NCBI GenBank assembly: GCA_036785705.1
Contig: JAWUZG010000084.1
Coordinates: 9,809,501-9,873,500 of the forward strand
Direction: 5' to 3'
DNA length: 64,000 bases
Source: Acanthornis magna
Taxonomy: Eukaryota; Chordata; Aves; Passeriformes; Acanthizidae
This document shows positions 41,661-54,200 of the stretch, one piece after another; within the stretch, counting starts at the first letter, position 1; the number at the start of each line of letters is the position of its first letter. The notes beneath the pieces are model-generated. The model was not told where the DNA came from. It searched no databases and saw nothing but the letters and a program-made list of their open reading frames with translations. Made by a program: the position numbers and the translations under genes.

Positions 41661-44600
41661 AAATATCTTTGAATACTTGGATTTCTACGCTTAACTTTAT
41701 CATAATAATTTGCTTAGCAAAAGAAGTATCAGGCAAAAGTGATGCTGCAAAACCAGGATGCAAAAAGGAATGTAAAATCTTTGCCTTCTTTTTTTTAAGA
41801 TAAAGACAGCTGGGAAAATCTGTCCCCCAGCAGCCTCACGGCTGCTCTACTTCCCACTTCCAGATAATAGGCTTGTAGCTAAGAAAAGCTAGAGCACAGC
41901 AATTCTCCACCCTCAACTCAGCCGTGCCACCCCTGTTCCTGTATCTTTTCTGTCACAAGCCCAAGAGCCAGGGAAACCCTTCATCCCAAGAAGAGTTTCC
42001 CGTTGCCAGCAGAGTATGACACAGCTAATGTTTGCCACAGTAACAACCCTTTTACATCACCAGGAGAGTGTGACAGGACTGAAATACAGAAGAGTAATTA
42101 GCTCATGGCACACATACCAATGCTTTCTTCAGGGAGCCAGCTGGATTAAAGGTGTCTGCTGTTAGGGAACCTCATGGAGGATCCTTCTTCATAAAACACT
42201 TCAGGCAGATACTGTGGATGTGAGGGTTAGTGACAGCTTTAAAATGAAAATGACCCTCAAGTTCTGAAAAAGAACCAAAGGACATTCAATTGATCAGGAG
42301 AGGGACTATCCACAGATAGTAATAATGGCAGTCCTGGATTGGGACCAGGACTATAAGAGCACAGTTGAGATCTAGAGAAGCAGTAGGTTAATTTTCAGGT
42401 ATATATGGGGTGGGGGTGTGGAATGTATCTTTACTCAGACAACATTTCCCCAGCAGCAAGATCTTCATCTTTCAAACAACTTACTTTCTTAAATCTGGCC
42501 CTGTTTTGCACTCAGCTGCTCCTGCCTCGTTCCTGCCTGTAAAACCCTGCCCTTGTAACAGCCTGCAAAGCCCTGAAGTCAGCCAATGCTACTCAGGAAA
42601 GTTGTAGGTAGTCAAGTTGTATCCTTATCTCTTTCAATCTTTAAACAAGGGTAGGAGGCAGATAGGCTCTGTTCTTCTGGAGGAGATTGTCAGTGACCTG
42701 ATGTGACCATAAAAACAGCACTATGTCTCATAATTGCTGTGTTTCTGATCTAGATCTGAGAAAACCCCATCTTCTTTAGCACAATGTGGAAGAATCTGTC
42801 ATGTATTCAGATATTGACTCAAGGGTAACTATGCATGGGTACCATGATATGAATTGTGGAGTTTCTCTCAGCCCTGTTTCTGTCAAAGGGATCCTGTAAA
42901 CACTGAAAATGGTCCACTCTGAGAGTACCTTCCATCTCATCCGGTCTTTGGAGTGAGTGATCACTGCACAGGTCTGTAGATACATGGGAGAGAAAGAGGT
43001 GGGGGTCCGGGGGCACAGCTACAATCCTGAGAGGAAGCAGTGGGAATTGCCACCATCCCTGGTCCACATATGACTTCTGAAGATACCCACAGCAAGAAGG
43101 GTAGACCAGGAACTTGTTTCTTGGTTGGAGAATGGCAGTATTTGCTCAAGCAAAGAGGACTGGGCTTACTTTCCCCGTGTAGGAACCATTTCAGCACAAG
43201 TGCCACATTTCCAAGCATAGATTGAAGACAACAGACATATCATACAATTATGTCCACTGATACTCTGAACATAAGATGCAGTTCAAATAGTTGGAGAGTC
43301 AGTGTCAGACTCTTGCTTATAATCAAAACCAGCAGCACTGGTAAAGCCACTATAACAATTTGCAACCATTTGCTGTGACAAAAGAAGTGAGGCATGGAGC
43401 AGCAGCTACACGGGCAGCTCTACTGTGCTTCTCCACAATAAGAAGAGTGCACTAATGCAAAATCCAGCAGTTCTCCTAAGCTGGGATATTTTTCAGAATC
43501 CCTCCCCACCATTTTGAAATCCAGCATTTGCTTGGAAACACACAAGGCGTTTTAATATACTTTTCTGCAAATGAAGAGGGATGAGATAGGAAAAAAAAAA
43601 AGCAAGCGGAAACCACACAAATGAGGTAGTTGTGAAACAAACTACTCACCTGGGAAATATGCTGAATACTTTCTTTAGCTTCTCAGCCAAATCTCTGCAG
43701 GATAATGTTTTGAACTGGTGCAGTTAGCTAGGTATTCACAGATAGGACAATTAGGGTGATAAGGTGCCAAGCTGAGAATCAGAAGATTTTGTTGTAAATA
43801 ACTTCCTACATAGCAGTAGGCAAGTCACCTCACTGCATGGTAGTTTTACCCATCTGTAAAACAGAGATGATGGTAATATTGACTTCTCTTCATGGAACAG
43901 AACCTAAAGAACAAAAAATGATGTATAAACCTAATTCAGATTCTGCTAGCAGGGATAGAAAGACTCATGTGAATTTGGTAGGCCAGAATAAACCCTTAGA
44001 AGTTTTAAGCACCTAGAAATAGTTCTTGTTAGTATAACTATAACATAGTCACCAGACAGCAATGCTTACACAGTTTTTATCTGGAGCTCTCTCAAACACA
44101 AGGTCAATATTGGAAAAAGCAAACATGCAAATGGAAACTTGAGAAATCAACCTGAAACAATGTAATTTCATTCCATCTTTAGTCCTTATTTCTAAAATTG
44201 TTCGGCATGTCAATCTGCTTGTTAAAACAATGGGAACTTCCAACTGTAGACTGATGGCATCAGTGATATTTTCTTTATTCCCATAACAGACTAATCACAT
44301 ACCTCCAGAGAATTAGGTGCTGTAGCCAGTAGCTTGGAACACAACTGCTCTACTTATATACAACAGCAATAGATGCAGTGTTCTGTGCTGGCAATTTCGC
44401 TGCTTCCAAATATTCACCCAAATTGTCATTGTGGATTAGCATTGCTATCCAGAATATGGTCCCTAAGGCATGGCCCATGACTGTAATGTTCAAGGGACAT
44501 TAATAGAATAGTTCAGTAATTTGCCCACATCTCCAGCTACTGTGTTCTCTTCCTCTTGAATGGAAATAAAATAACAAGGTTGTGGATTTTTAACAAGCAT

Positions 44601-45478
44601 AGAGGAAAAATCAGCAGCACTAAGGGACCCTGAAGGGGCTGTAAAAGCAAGTTCCAGCTCAAGCTACTAGAGATTTATAATGCAATTCAAGAAATTAATT
44701 CGAAGAAGGTCAATTTTGTTGCCATTCAAGCACAACAAAGCCAGCAAGCTGCTTCCAAAAGAACCAATGGCTGTTTCCAGTGAGCAGCCTGACCCACAAC
44801 CACTCTGCTCAGAGATGTTCTGAGCTCCTGAAATGGACCAATTCACCCTCCACCACCAGCAATTTCATTTGCAAACCTAGGCTCAGGAGCAGCAGTGGGC
44901 GTCTCAGAGATTTCAATGCAGAGCTCTGCTGACTCAGCTGCCTCCCTCATTTCAGGATTAGAGCCATCAGCTTGTAGCTGTAGAGGCTTATGAAGCAGCC
45001 CAGTTCTTTGCTCATCCCCAGGAGGACTGCAGCTCTCCCCAAACACAGTTAAGTAATTTTTAAATACACGGCTGAGTACCTGCAGTGTCACGGTTTCTAT
45101 GGCAGCCGCGCCAGGTTTTAGTGCAGAGTGGTATTAAATAGCAGTGATTATTATGAACAGAAAGGAAGTGCAATTCAGTGGAACCTTAAAACTTTAGAAT
45201 CCTGTTGAAATTAGTGTCCACAAGTATTAAAATACCCTTATAGCTTTTCCCACTTTTTAAAATGTGTTGAGAGACCTAATTATTTCATTGCTCACAGAAC
45301 AAAACAAACCATTACTACATCCCTCTCAGGGGAAATAATTGGCTGATTCTGCACAGAGAAAAATGGAGGCAGAGGTGAGATGTGCAGAAAAGACTGTTTA
45401 TGCTATGACAAACCAGTGACATTGAAAGAGAAGAAAAATAAAGGCCTAGAATGCAATTACTGGTACATGATAGATGCA

Positions 45479-45524
45479 TAGTGTGTGTCATATATATCTG
45501 TGTGTGCGTGTGTGTGAATGTGCA
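45479..45524. repeat. GT/AT-rich microsatellite
   Basis: Interrupted GTGTGT, ATATAT and GTGTGCGTGTGTGTG blocks lie next to one another, forming an imperfect dinucleotide microsatellite in intron 2. Confidence 0.85.
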
Positions 45525-46865
45525 AAGTAACAAATTTGAAAACACTTTTGCCTTCTAACTCATCTGTTGTCCATCAGAGGATCACGATCATACCTCCAAA
45601 CCCTACCTAATTTTTTTTTCTTTGGGGCTTGTTTTATTAGTTGGCGTCAAAATAATTGCAAAATAAACGACAATATTATAAAGCATTTAGAACAAGCTAG
45701 TACATGAATGTAGAAGAGGCACTGAAATTAAGTCTATCCATTGAGTTTCTTTCCTTAAAGACTTGCAGGATCACCCATTGCCTTACAATGTCTAGGTAAT
45801 AAGCATTGTGCAACCGAGGTGTAGGATGCTGGCAGTACCACTCAGTTAACGTATCTCAGCATTTGTGGAGCTTCAGAAAGAACATTTTGACTGTTTTTCC
45901 TTCCCTTCAACCAAAATACTCATATAGAGCTGTGCCATATTTCGAGTATATTCTCAATACACTAATTTGCACTTTAAAACCTTAAAACAAATCCTACACT
46001 AAATAGCACTTTAAATCATTTTATAAATGTAAAACCAGTCACACAGAGAAAACATATGATTCTCAGTCTATCCTCATGGGAATTTGTGGAGCAAAATGGG
46101 CAAATCTGACAAAGTATTTTCATTATTTACAGCCAAGAGTAAATGTTACTCTATCTAGTTTCCAAATTCATGGCCTGCTGTAGTGTTTTGTATATGTAGT
46201 GTCCTGTGCTGGCATTGCAAGTACTGTATGTGTTTCAGAGGAGAACATCAGAAAATGGATTGGGATTTTTTTAAATCCACGTTCTGCTGTCGTATTTCCA
46301 TACGTAACGTACTCTGTGTGTCTAAAACGTGTACAGCCATTCTGCATGACTGATACCGGAAATGCTATAAAACCATCTGGGTAAATTTTGGGGAGGGGAA
46401 GAGCAGGAATTTCCCCCTCAGTAATACCGCACACGGGTGTAAACCAGCACAAACAGAATATACTCAAATACTAAACCACAACTCTCAGTCCACTGCTTCT
46501 CCAGAGCTCCGAGCGACAGTAGGCTCCATGACAAACAGGTCATCCATGCACCATCCGATGTCATGCGAAAACATACTCTGATTTCTAACCGCAGTCTTCT
46601 GCTCGCAGGACTAGGAACCACTGCATGCCCCTTTCTGAAAGGGCCCCTCAGTGCGGACGTACAGGTGGCTGCTGTCACACCTAACGGGATCACCTTTTGT
46701 TTCTCCTCCCACTTAACAGCCTTTATTTTATCTTGGTGCAGTGCACATGAACGCAGTGTCTAGGACAGATGTGCTACCTTTTAGAGTGTCGCTATAGAAG
46801 TCTTTAGCTATGAACCCTTAATTTGCAGCTGCAACTCTAATAAACAGTGCATAGTGTTTCAATAG

Positions 46866-47081
<216 letters not shown>

Positions 47082-48525
47082 TAGCTGGGGCCCTGTAACC
47101 ATGTAGTTAGCAACCGGTTTAAATAACTAAGAGAAAGTCAGCTTAGCTGTAGCACGCAATAGTGCGCTTGCTGTAGCAATGCACGTTTGGGCTGGAAACC
47201 ACCACCTGATGTCTGCATTTGGAGTTTCTAACCTATTTCTTTCAGAAAGAAAAGCCTGAGGAGCTGTAACTACCCCATGCAGCTATGCTAGGCAGTCAAG
47301 TCTTCCACCCCAGCTGGTGCAGGAAGCTTTAGTGGAGGATGTTCTACTATGTCCTTAAATTAGCCTATCCCCTAAGGAGAGACCAATTAACATATTATAG
47401 AATGAAGGTTTGCCACTCAGAAAGCTCACAGAGCTTACCAGACTCTGAGGAGCACAGACTTGTAGGTGACAGACAGAAGAGATAAAACACAAAAGCAAAA
47501 TATCCTCAAGAATTATCAAACAATTATTCAGTGACCTTAACAGAGCACTAAAACAAAATACTTGGATATTCATAGCTGGTTAGTTCAACAGAGAAAGAAA
47601 GGCATGAACATCTGTTGGCACAGGTGTCTTAAAATGGGAAAATAATCCATCTAAAATTCTTTCATAAATAAATTATTATTAGTTTCCCTGACTTCTGACA
47701 GGTACGAATCTCTCAGAAGTAACTGCATTTTAGTTTGCTAATGGTCAGAATAACCTATTTAGCAACAGAAGTAAAATCACATTTAAAAAGCCTTCCCTTC
47801 TTAAAATAGACTGTTTTGTTTAAATAATTTAACGTGAGGAAACCATACAAACCCAAAATTAGAGTTACATCTATATGCATCAAAGTTGATAAGGAATGGC
47901 AAAATTGGAAAAGAACGCACTCTCTTCAAATCAGTGTTTACCACTGGTGTACTGTATATAGTATATGATAGAGTCAATATTTTAAAACTGCAAAGATTGT
48001 ATGATTTAACCATACACTGAGTATGGAGCATAGAATTCCCATGTGCCATTGTATGATGGGCAATAGTTATAGTAAATGCCAGTTATAGATAGTGTATGTA
48101 TTTATAAGTCTAAAGCTTATCATCAACAAAGATACAGTAGGACCACAAGACTTTCATATGAAAGTATATCCTCTAAAATTTACCTTTGTAGCAAAGCGTT
48201 TTACTTGATTCTGTATTGGATAAGCATTGGCCGTGTTCATTCAGCCTGGGCGAGTTCAGGTGGTTCCAGTGGATCAGGGGAACACTCCAAATGGCACATC
48301 CTTTGGGATGGGGAATGTATGGTTTTCACGATGCACTGCAACCGCCTCTCGTTCCTGAATGAAACAGAGGCTGGTTGGCTAAAGAGTAATATACGTCAGC
48401 ATATTGTTGGCCTGTTTGAAACACGTTGAGAGCATCTTAATTGTTGTTCCAACAGAATTTCATCCATAGTTTGTGCAACTCTCTGTACACTTGCTGAGCT
48501 GTTTACGCGCATGCCTGAAAAAGAA

Positions 48526-48545
48526 GGGGGGGAGGGAGGGAGGGG
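48526..48545 (+). promoter_or_regulatory. G-quadruplex motif with single-base loops
   Basis: The plus strand reads G7-A-G3-A-G3-A-G4: four G runs separated by single A loops, among the most stable intramolecular quadruplex patterns for DNA and RNA. It is on the sense strand, so it would be present in KCNC1 pre-mRNA, about 510 bases upstream of the candidate alternative exon. A role in splicing or termination is inference. Confidence 0.6.
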
Positions 48546-49058
48546 AAACTGAATGCATGCAATTTTGTTTTCTTTCTTTTTTTCTTTTTTTTTCTAATGC
48601 TGAGAACAAATGAGTAGTATCTCTATAGCAACATATTAAATTCTATATATTTTGCTGCCTTTTCCCCCTCCTGCCCCACAGAGATAGCAGATAACTTAAT
48701 TTTGCCTGAGGTCACAATGCATGAAGTGGAAGGGAGAAGTATGTGTGAGTGTATGACGGAGACATAGAAAATCCCTCCCACTGACTCTTTTTTTTTTTAG
48801 GGTACAACCATGTTGCTGCCTGTAGGATCAATTACATAGCCTGACCATCTTGAGAAATGATGATTTTTTTTTTTTTAATGTATATATTTTAAACTTTTTC
48901 TGTATTTCAACGACCTTCTGAGTCATGTTGCAAGTGATACTACTCTCGGCATGTCCATGCATGCAGATGCTATTGAACTGGCTACAATGTTGACCTCATT
49001 CTTAGTCCATTCTGTCATTGATCCAATGCTGTACTTTGCATTTTTCTTTTAAATGAAG

Positions 49059-49195
49059 GTTACGAAATGTCACGGAGCCTTAACAGCATAGCTGGCATAA
49101 GTGGAAAAGCGATAGGATTATCCTCAGTGTCTGCGCCCTACAGCTCTCCTAGTCCAGTGAGACGTTCTTGGTCTCCCATCCCATCTATTTTGTAG
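49059..49195 (+). CDS. KCNC1: Candidate alternative KCNC1 terminal exon (third C-terminal tail)
   Basis: After TTTTTCTTTTAAATGAAG comes an open frame in phase 1, the phase left by exon 2 and by exon 3. It starts [20 protein letters not shown] and ends [13 protein letters not shown] with stop TAG, 45 codons including the split first one. From memory it strongly resembles the tail of one Kv3.2 (KCNC2) splice form, which has SRSLNNIAG near its start and RRSRSPIPSIL at its end. A duplicate of that exon in the paralogous gene, kept open with matching phase, is hard to explain by chance. Splicing from 30315 or 47076 would give Kv3.1 a tail rich in serine and arginine, with SP sites and a hydrophobic IL end. 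I do not know whether this form is described for KCNC1. Its expression is not shown by sequence alone. Confidence 0.75.
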
Positions 49196-49878
49196 CATGG
49201 ATCAGTAGCAGAGAATGGTCTAAAAAGCTTTACTTTCAATTAGCCTATGCGATGTTGCATATAGTCCAGGTGACTAAGTCTGAAGATGCAATGTCTCACA
49301 GTAGCACCTGCTGGAAACGGTGTTACTTCTGATGCTTAGGTGACAACACTCCTAAATAGCATTCAGATGACAATAGGCAGGCATTGGCGTAGTACTGGTG
49401 GGCCATACGTGCTGCATGGTATCAGTACATAGGATGAAGGGTAGATGCACCAGATAGCTTCCTTCCTGGTGCATCCTGCTAGTATATGCTTATTTTGGCT
49501 AATGGTGGATCTACTGGCTCTGTATGGAATGGGTTAGGCATTTAGTCGATGCTGAAACATGCCAACGATGGAAGATTTTGCTTTTCTCAGGATATTTTTG
49601 AGCCATAGGAACCCTGCAGGAGTTTGAGCAAACAAGCACAGTAGGATGAAACTTTGCATGGGCACCTATTTTAAGCTGAAAGCAATACTCAGACACACTG
49701 TAGAGAGGTCTCAGTCTGGCTGACTGCATGGGAAAAAAAATCCTGTTGAAGAAGAATATGGCTGCCTCTGCATGTAGCTATTTCACCTTTTCCTCCTTCC
49801 TTTAACACTAAGATGCCGAGCTTGATGTGAAAAGCGCAGGGAAGAAGCTCAAGTACTGATTGTATTCTTTACATGCAG

Positions 49879-49943
49879 ATCTTTGCAAAGAAAGTCCAGT
49901 CATTGCTAAATATATGCCAACAGAGGCAGTCAGAGTGACCTGA
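49879..49943 (+). CDS. KCNC1: KCNC1 last exon of Kv3.1b (DLCKESPVIAKYMPTEAVRVT, split first codon)
   Basis: Acceptor TTTACATGCAG is followed by AT, which completes the aspartate codon split after exon 3 (phase 1). The frame then reads LCKESPVIAKYMPTEAVRVT and stops at TGA 49941-49943. This is the invariant end of Kv3.1b as I know it from mammals. Together exons 3 and 4 add 84 residues after NRA in place of the ten-residue Kv3.1a tail. An AATAAA lies only about 30 bases after the stop (49975-49980), with more candidates 0.9-1.3 kb downstream. Confidence 0.96.
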
Positions 49944-51230
49944 CAAGGCAAGATGGAGATGAACATTGATGGCTAATAAACATCTCTGTGGAACTGTGCA
50001 GGCATAGAAGACCTTCTCATTTGGACAAAGTTAACTCGCTCCATGCAGGTTTTATGGATGATTCTTCGTGGTTCTGGAGTTGTACTAGAGATGCAGGCTT
50101 TTTCTACGGCCAAAATGTAACAAAACTGTAGAAGATCTTTTTTTTTTTTAATCTATTTTTTTGTTCCATAGCATGACTTGCATGAAGAAAAAAATGAAAA
50201 GAAAAAAAAAAAAAACAACAACAACAAAACAACACACACAAAAGAAACACTGCAAGTGTATTATTAAGGAGAAAAAAGGAAAAAAAAAAAAAAACCAACA
50301 AAGTTATATATTTTCTTTCAAAGCTCTTTACTTTTACATACATTGTTGTAGCCAAAATGTAAAACATTATAAAACTGTACATTTCTTTGCTATGGATCGC
50401 TTCTTTTTGTATACAAGATACAGAGTAATGGTTTTAAAAAGTGCAATCAGGCAGTCATCGGTCATATTGACCATGCCTTCACACTTCATCACACCGACAT
50501 GGAAATCAAGAACTTTTAATCCAACTAGAAGTGTATAAAAATAAGAAAAACTTTTTCCTGTCTGTTTTTGTTGGCATGCTTGTGACACATGGGACCTTCC
50601 TTCGGACCTGACAGTAACAGCTGGTTAATTTTCCAGCTCTGGTTATGTTGTATTTTATTGATGTATAGATCCAACGTAAAGACCCTTCATAAATTGTTCA
50701 TATTAAGTAATCAGTATGAATTTTAAACAAAAGAGGTGTTATTTTAAAACTGGGACTTATAGTACAAAATCAGGAAAATACTCAAGTATAAATGGTCTCA
50801 AAGTTTAAGAAACAAGACAACAGCATTGTATGCAATTTAGTACTGAGTAAAATGCATGCACAATGTTATGCAAAACAATTCTAGCATGAAAATAAATTTT
50901 GTATCATGGTTTCAGTGCCTGCTGTATAGTGTAAAGGGGAATCCTTTTCTGAAGCAATCAGGGGTTTCCAGAGACTTGCTTCTAAAATCTTGAATAAATA
51001 CAGTGTTCTCAACAGAAATGTAGGAGAAAAGCTTGGTATTGCTTTGGTTCTACAATGCTAATTTTGGTTAGTAGATAATAAATGAAGCCTGCAAACACTT
51101 GATACAACCGATGTCTAAAGAATTCACACCATTAGTAATTTTACAAGGGAAGATTAAAAACCCCTATAACTATCTAGGTATCTTCCTTTTCCCTCCCCAA
51201 CAATAATAAATGTTTGTCTTTTTAGCTGAT
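49944..51230 (+). other. KCNC1: KCNC1 3' UTR, end uncertain
   Basis: The sequence after the Kv3.1b stop is AT-rich, with A-rich and CAA-rich runs (50186-50294). Candidate polyadenylation signals AATAAA are at 49975, 50891, 50993, 51077 and 51205. Those at 50891 and 51205 are followed by T- and GT-rich sequence (TTTTGTATC; TGTTTGTCTTTTT), the usual downstream element. Which site is used cannot be read from the sequence, and mammalian KCNC1 UTRs may extend further. Confidence 0.55.
50186..50294. repeat. A-rich/CAA-rich low-complexity region
   Basis: Runs of A interrupted by single G or T give way to repeated ACA/CAA units, a CACACACA stretch and another long A run. It lies inside the KCNC1 3' UTR. 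The frame across it encodes only lysine-rich low-complexity peptide. Confidence 0.85.
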
Positions 51231-54200
51231 TAAATGAACTCAGTTTTTCTTACTTCTTTGGGCCCCGTCCTTCACTTGTTCTTCACTGAGCCACACCAAA
51301 CCTGTCCACCTGATACGAAACTGAAAGAAATCCAGGTGTCTGAGTCGCATTTGATTTGCCACACAAAACATGCACCAGTAAGAAGCGAGAAACACAATGG
51401 GATTAAGTTTCATTTTAGATGCTACAAATGACAACTACGGACTATGTGCCAACAGCATTCCAGTTGCCTGAGCATTTTTGGTAAAGTACTTCTATAAAGG
51501 AAGGATACACACCTTTATCCTCACATGAGAAACTTCAAAAGAGCTGGCAACCTTCTAGGCAAGCTACAGCATCTGTAACTGCTGATGGGAATGGAAATGT
51601 AAAGGAATAGTATCCCCACAGGCTGAAGGACGTAGAGATCAAACCCAAAAAACACCTAGAAGAAATACTCATGGCTCCGGTAAGTGCTAAATTATAAACA
51701 AAAAAACCCCCACCTGCAGCTGGACCTTATCATCACAAAACTCGACTCCAAAAGGAAAACAAGGAAGACCTCAAGCTGTATTTTAGGAATAGAAGAAAGG
51801 CTAACCTGAATTTGTGCATAATTTAAAAATTCCTTTGTAGTCCTTGATACAGCATTATGTACTCGATTTCTACTTTAGTTTCTCTCAAGAACTATTTTTC
51901 TCTCAGTTTCTATGCTGTCATTCTCAGAAGATAAATTTCTTACCTCCAGAGGTAAGATCCAAATTCATCCAGGATTTGCTTAATGAGCAACTTTTCCTCT
52001 TATAATGTATTAGGAATCCAGAAATAGGTTTATCTGCCCCATTTTTTATTTAACACTAACTCAAGGGCCCAGTGTTAGTTCTCCATTACCCTAAGGAATA
52101 CCGACAATTCAGCCCTGTAAATCCCATGTAGGTCTTCACCTTCCACTGTACTTTGCATATATCTGAGCCTTAGAGAACAGGCTGGGTACAACTGTCATTC
52201 TGTGTTACTTTTTACATCCCCCACTCCCATTTTCATTTAGGTTCTCCTCTTTGCTCATTCTGGTTTGAGGTAACCGTGTCTTTTGGGTGACTTCTATAAA
52301 CCCTTCAGAAACAGAACTGCACTTCCCACCCACTACCCTCCAGGAGATGCTCTAAAGCTTAAGATCTGTTTGACCCCACAGTTCACCTTGCACAAGAGTG
52401 GCAGCTCTGACAACAGAGGGAAAGAGGGAAACAAGAGAAGTGGAAAATCTCAGAAGCTGTTGCGTTGATTCCTAAGAGAAATTCACCACATCATCCCAGC
52501 TGCCTTGCAGTTAAGGAGCTTTTGCTGGGCCATTATGATTAAAACATTAATTCCTTCAAGCTTGCCCCCTTCTCCCTACAGGAGGTACATATCTTTATTA
52601 AAGCATTAAAACTATACATGTGGGTAGATTCTGACTTCAGGCTTTCAATAATGCCACCAGTTACTTCTGAGTTCACACCACTGTAAGTAAGAGCTGAAGC
52701 TGGTTCTGCAGTTCTGCCTGTTTCCTGCTGGAAACGAACATCTGTGTTTCCTCCCCTCTAAACTCAGCTTTTTGCAGTAATTTTCCAGCTCTTAAGACCC
52801 AGTGCTGGCCCTTCATCTGAACCCACTGGCAATTAGTGGCTTATGGCTTGCTAACATCTAAAGCACAGCTCAACCACACCATCTACACATATAGCGTTTC
52901 CTCTGCATGAAGGTACTCCTTTTCTCTTGACCCACCTGATGTGTCTTCAGAATTGAAATTTCAGACAGAAGAAATTTCTGAGAAGAGGCTTCTGCTTTCT
53001 CACTCCAACCAAAAAAAAAAAATGTAGCTAAAAGCGCTGTGATAATAGTCAAGCGCAGCAGTCATTAATCTGGATAAAGTGATTTTTCATGCAAATTGCC
53101 TCCTCTCTCCTTAAAGTTTCAGGGCCAAAAAGAAAATACACCACTGGAACAAATGGCTGCTAGGACAAATGAGCAGACTGAAATACAGAAGAAAGTAAGC
53201 AGGGCTAAGGCAAGAGCATTCAAAAAGGAACTGAGCACAGAGCTGCTTACAAAAAAGATATCCTGAAGATATTACCCTGCCAGTTTGCATTTCCTTTTCA
53301 TAGTTTCAAAACAAGGCAGCCTACTTCTCTGCTTTCCATAAATATCCTGGAAGGAACTTTGCCTCTGAGCTCACACACAAACTACCTTCACTTCATGAAA
53401 ACATGCTTAAATTATGCAAGTTATTTTTAAGCCACTCACTTGAGTTTGGGCATAAAATACCTGTCTGTTCAGGAGTTCCAAAGCCTCTGCATTAATCTAT
53501 AACTGTAAGTGCCCAATTTTTCTCTTAGGGAAATACAAATGTTTACTTGCAATCAAGAACAATATTTGAATTGAAGTTGAACTGGAAGTTAGAAAACAGA
53601 TGCAGAACTGCATCTCTTGACCTTCTCTATCTGACAAAGCAAACGCTATAAAAAGATAACTTCCCTGTCTCAGCCTGGTAAAGCCAGGTTTTCAACTCTC
53701 AGCACTCACTTGAACATTTAAAAAACTTCATGCAAATACACAGGTCCAAGCATCTCCAGGTACCAAGTATTAAGAGCGCATGCTTCAAGTCTTCCATTGT
53801 TTTTCCTGCTGCCCAAGTTAGAGATTCCTCAGGCAGCAAAAGGCAGTATATTGCAATTGTGTTAGCTCAGCTGTCACTCTGAGATACCTGCACTGCCTCT
53901 GGACTCAAAGGGCTTAGCAGGGATGACACAGCTTGTGCAGAGGCTGCTGACTGTGAGTCACAGCAGCACAACAGCAGACAAGGCTTGAGCCCGGGGAAAG
54001 CAGCTCAGTAGGAGTCAGTGCAAGTGGGTGACTGGAGAAAAGGCGGCAGTAGCTCAAGAGGTGGGAAATAAGGAGGACACAGGATGAGTTTGGAAAATGG
54101 GTTATGCAAGTAGGAGCAATGGAAACAGCAATCAGCAGCGAGTGGGAAAGAAGAGCAAGGAGAGAGGGAAAGAGTGGCAGTGAAACTTGCCCAAAATAAT

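Noticed and set aside
47246..47259. Strong-looking acceptor ACCTATTTCTTTCAG after exon 3
   Set aside because: In the required phase it gives only a few residues (ERKA) before a stop. It may be a decoy or UTR splice site, but nothing supports a coding exon.
50161..50538. 125-codon frame starting in the KCNC1 3' UTR
   Set aside because: Its first third is lysine-rich translation of an A-rich low-complexity tract, and the rest has no recognisable motif.
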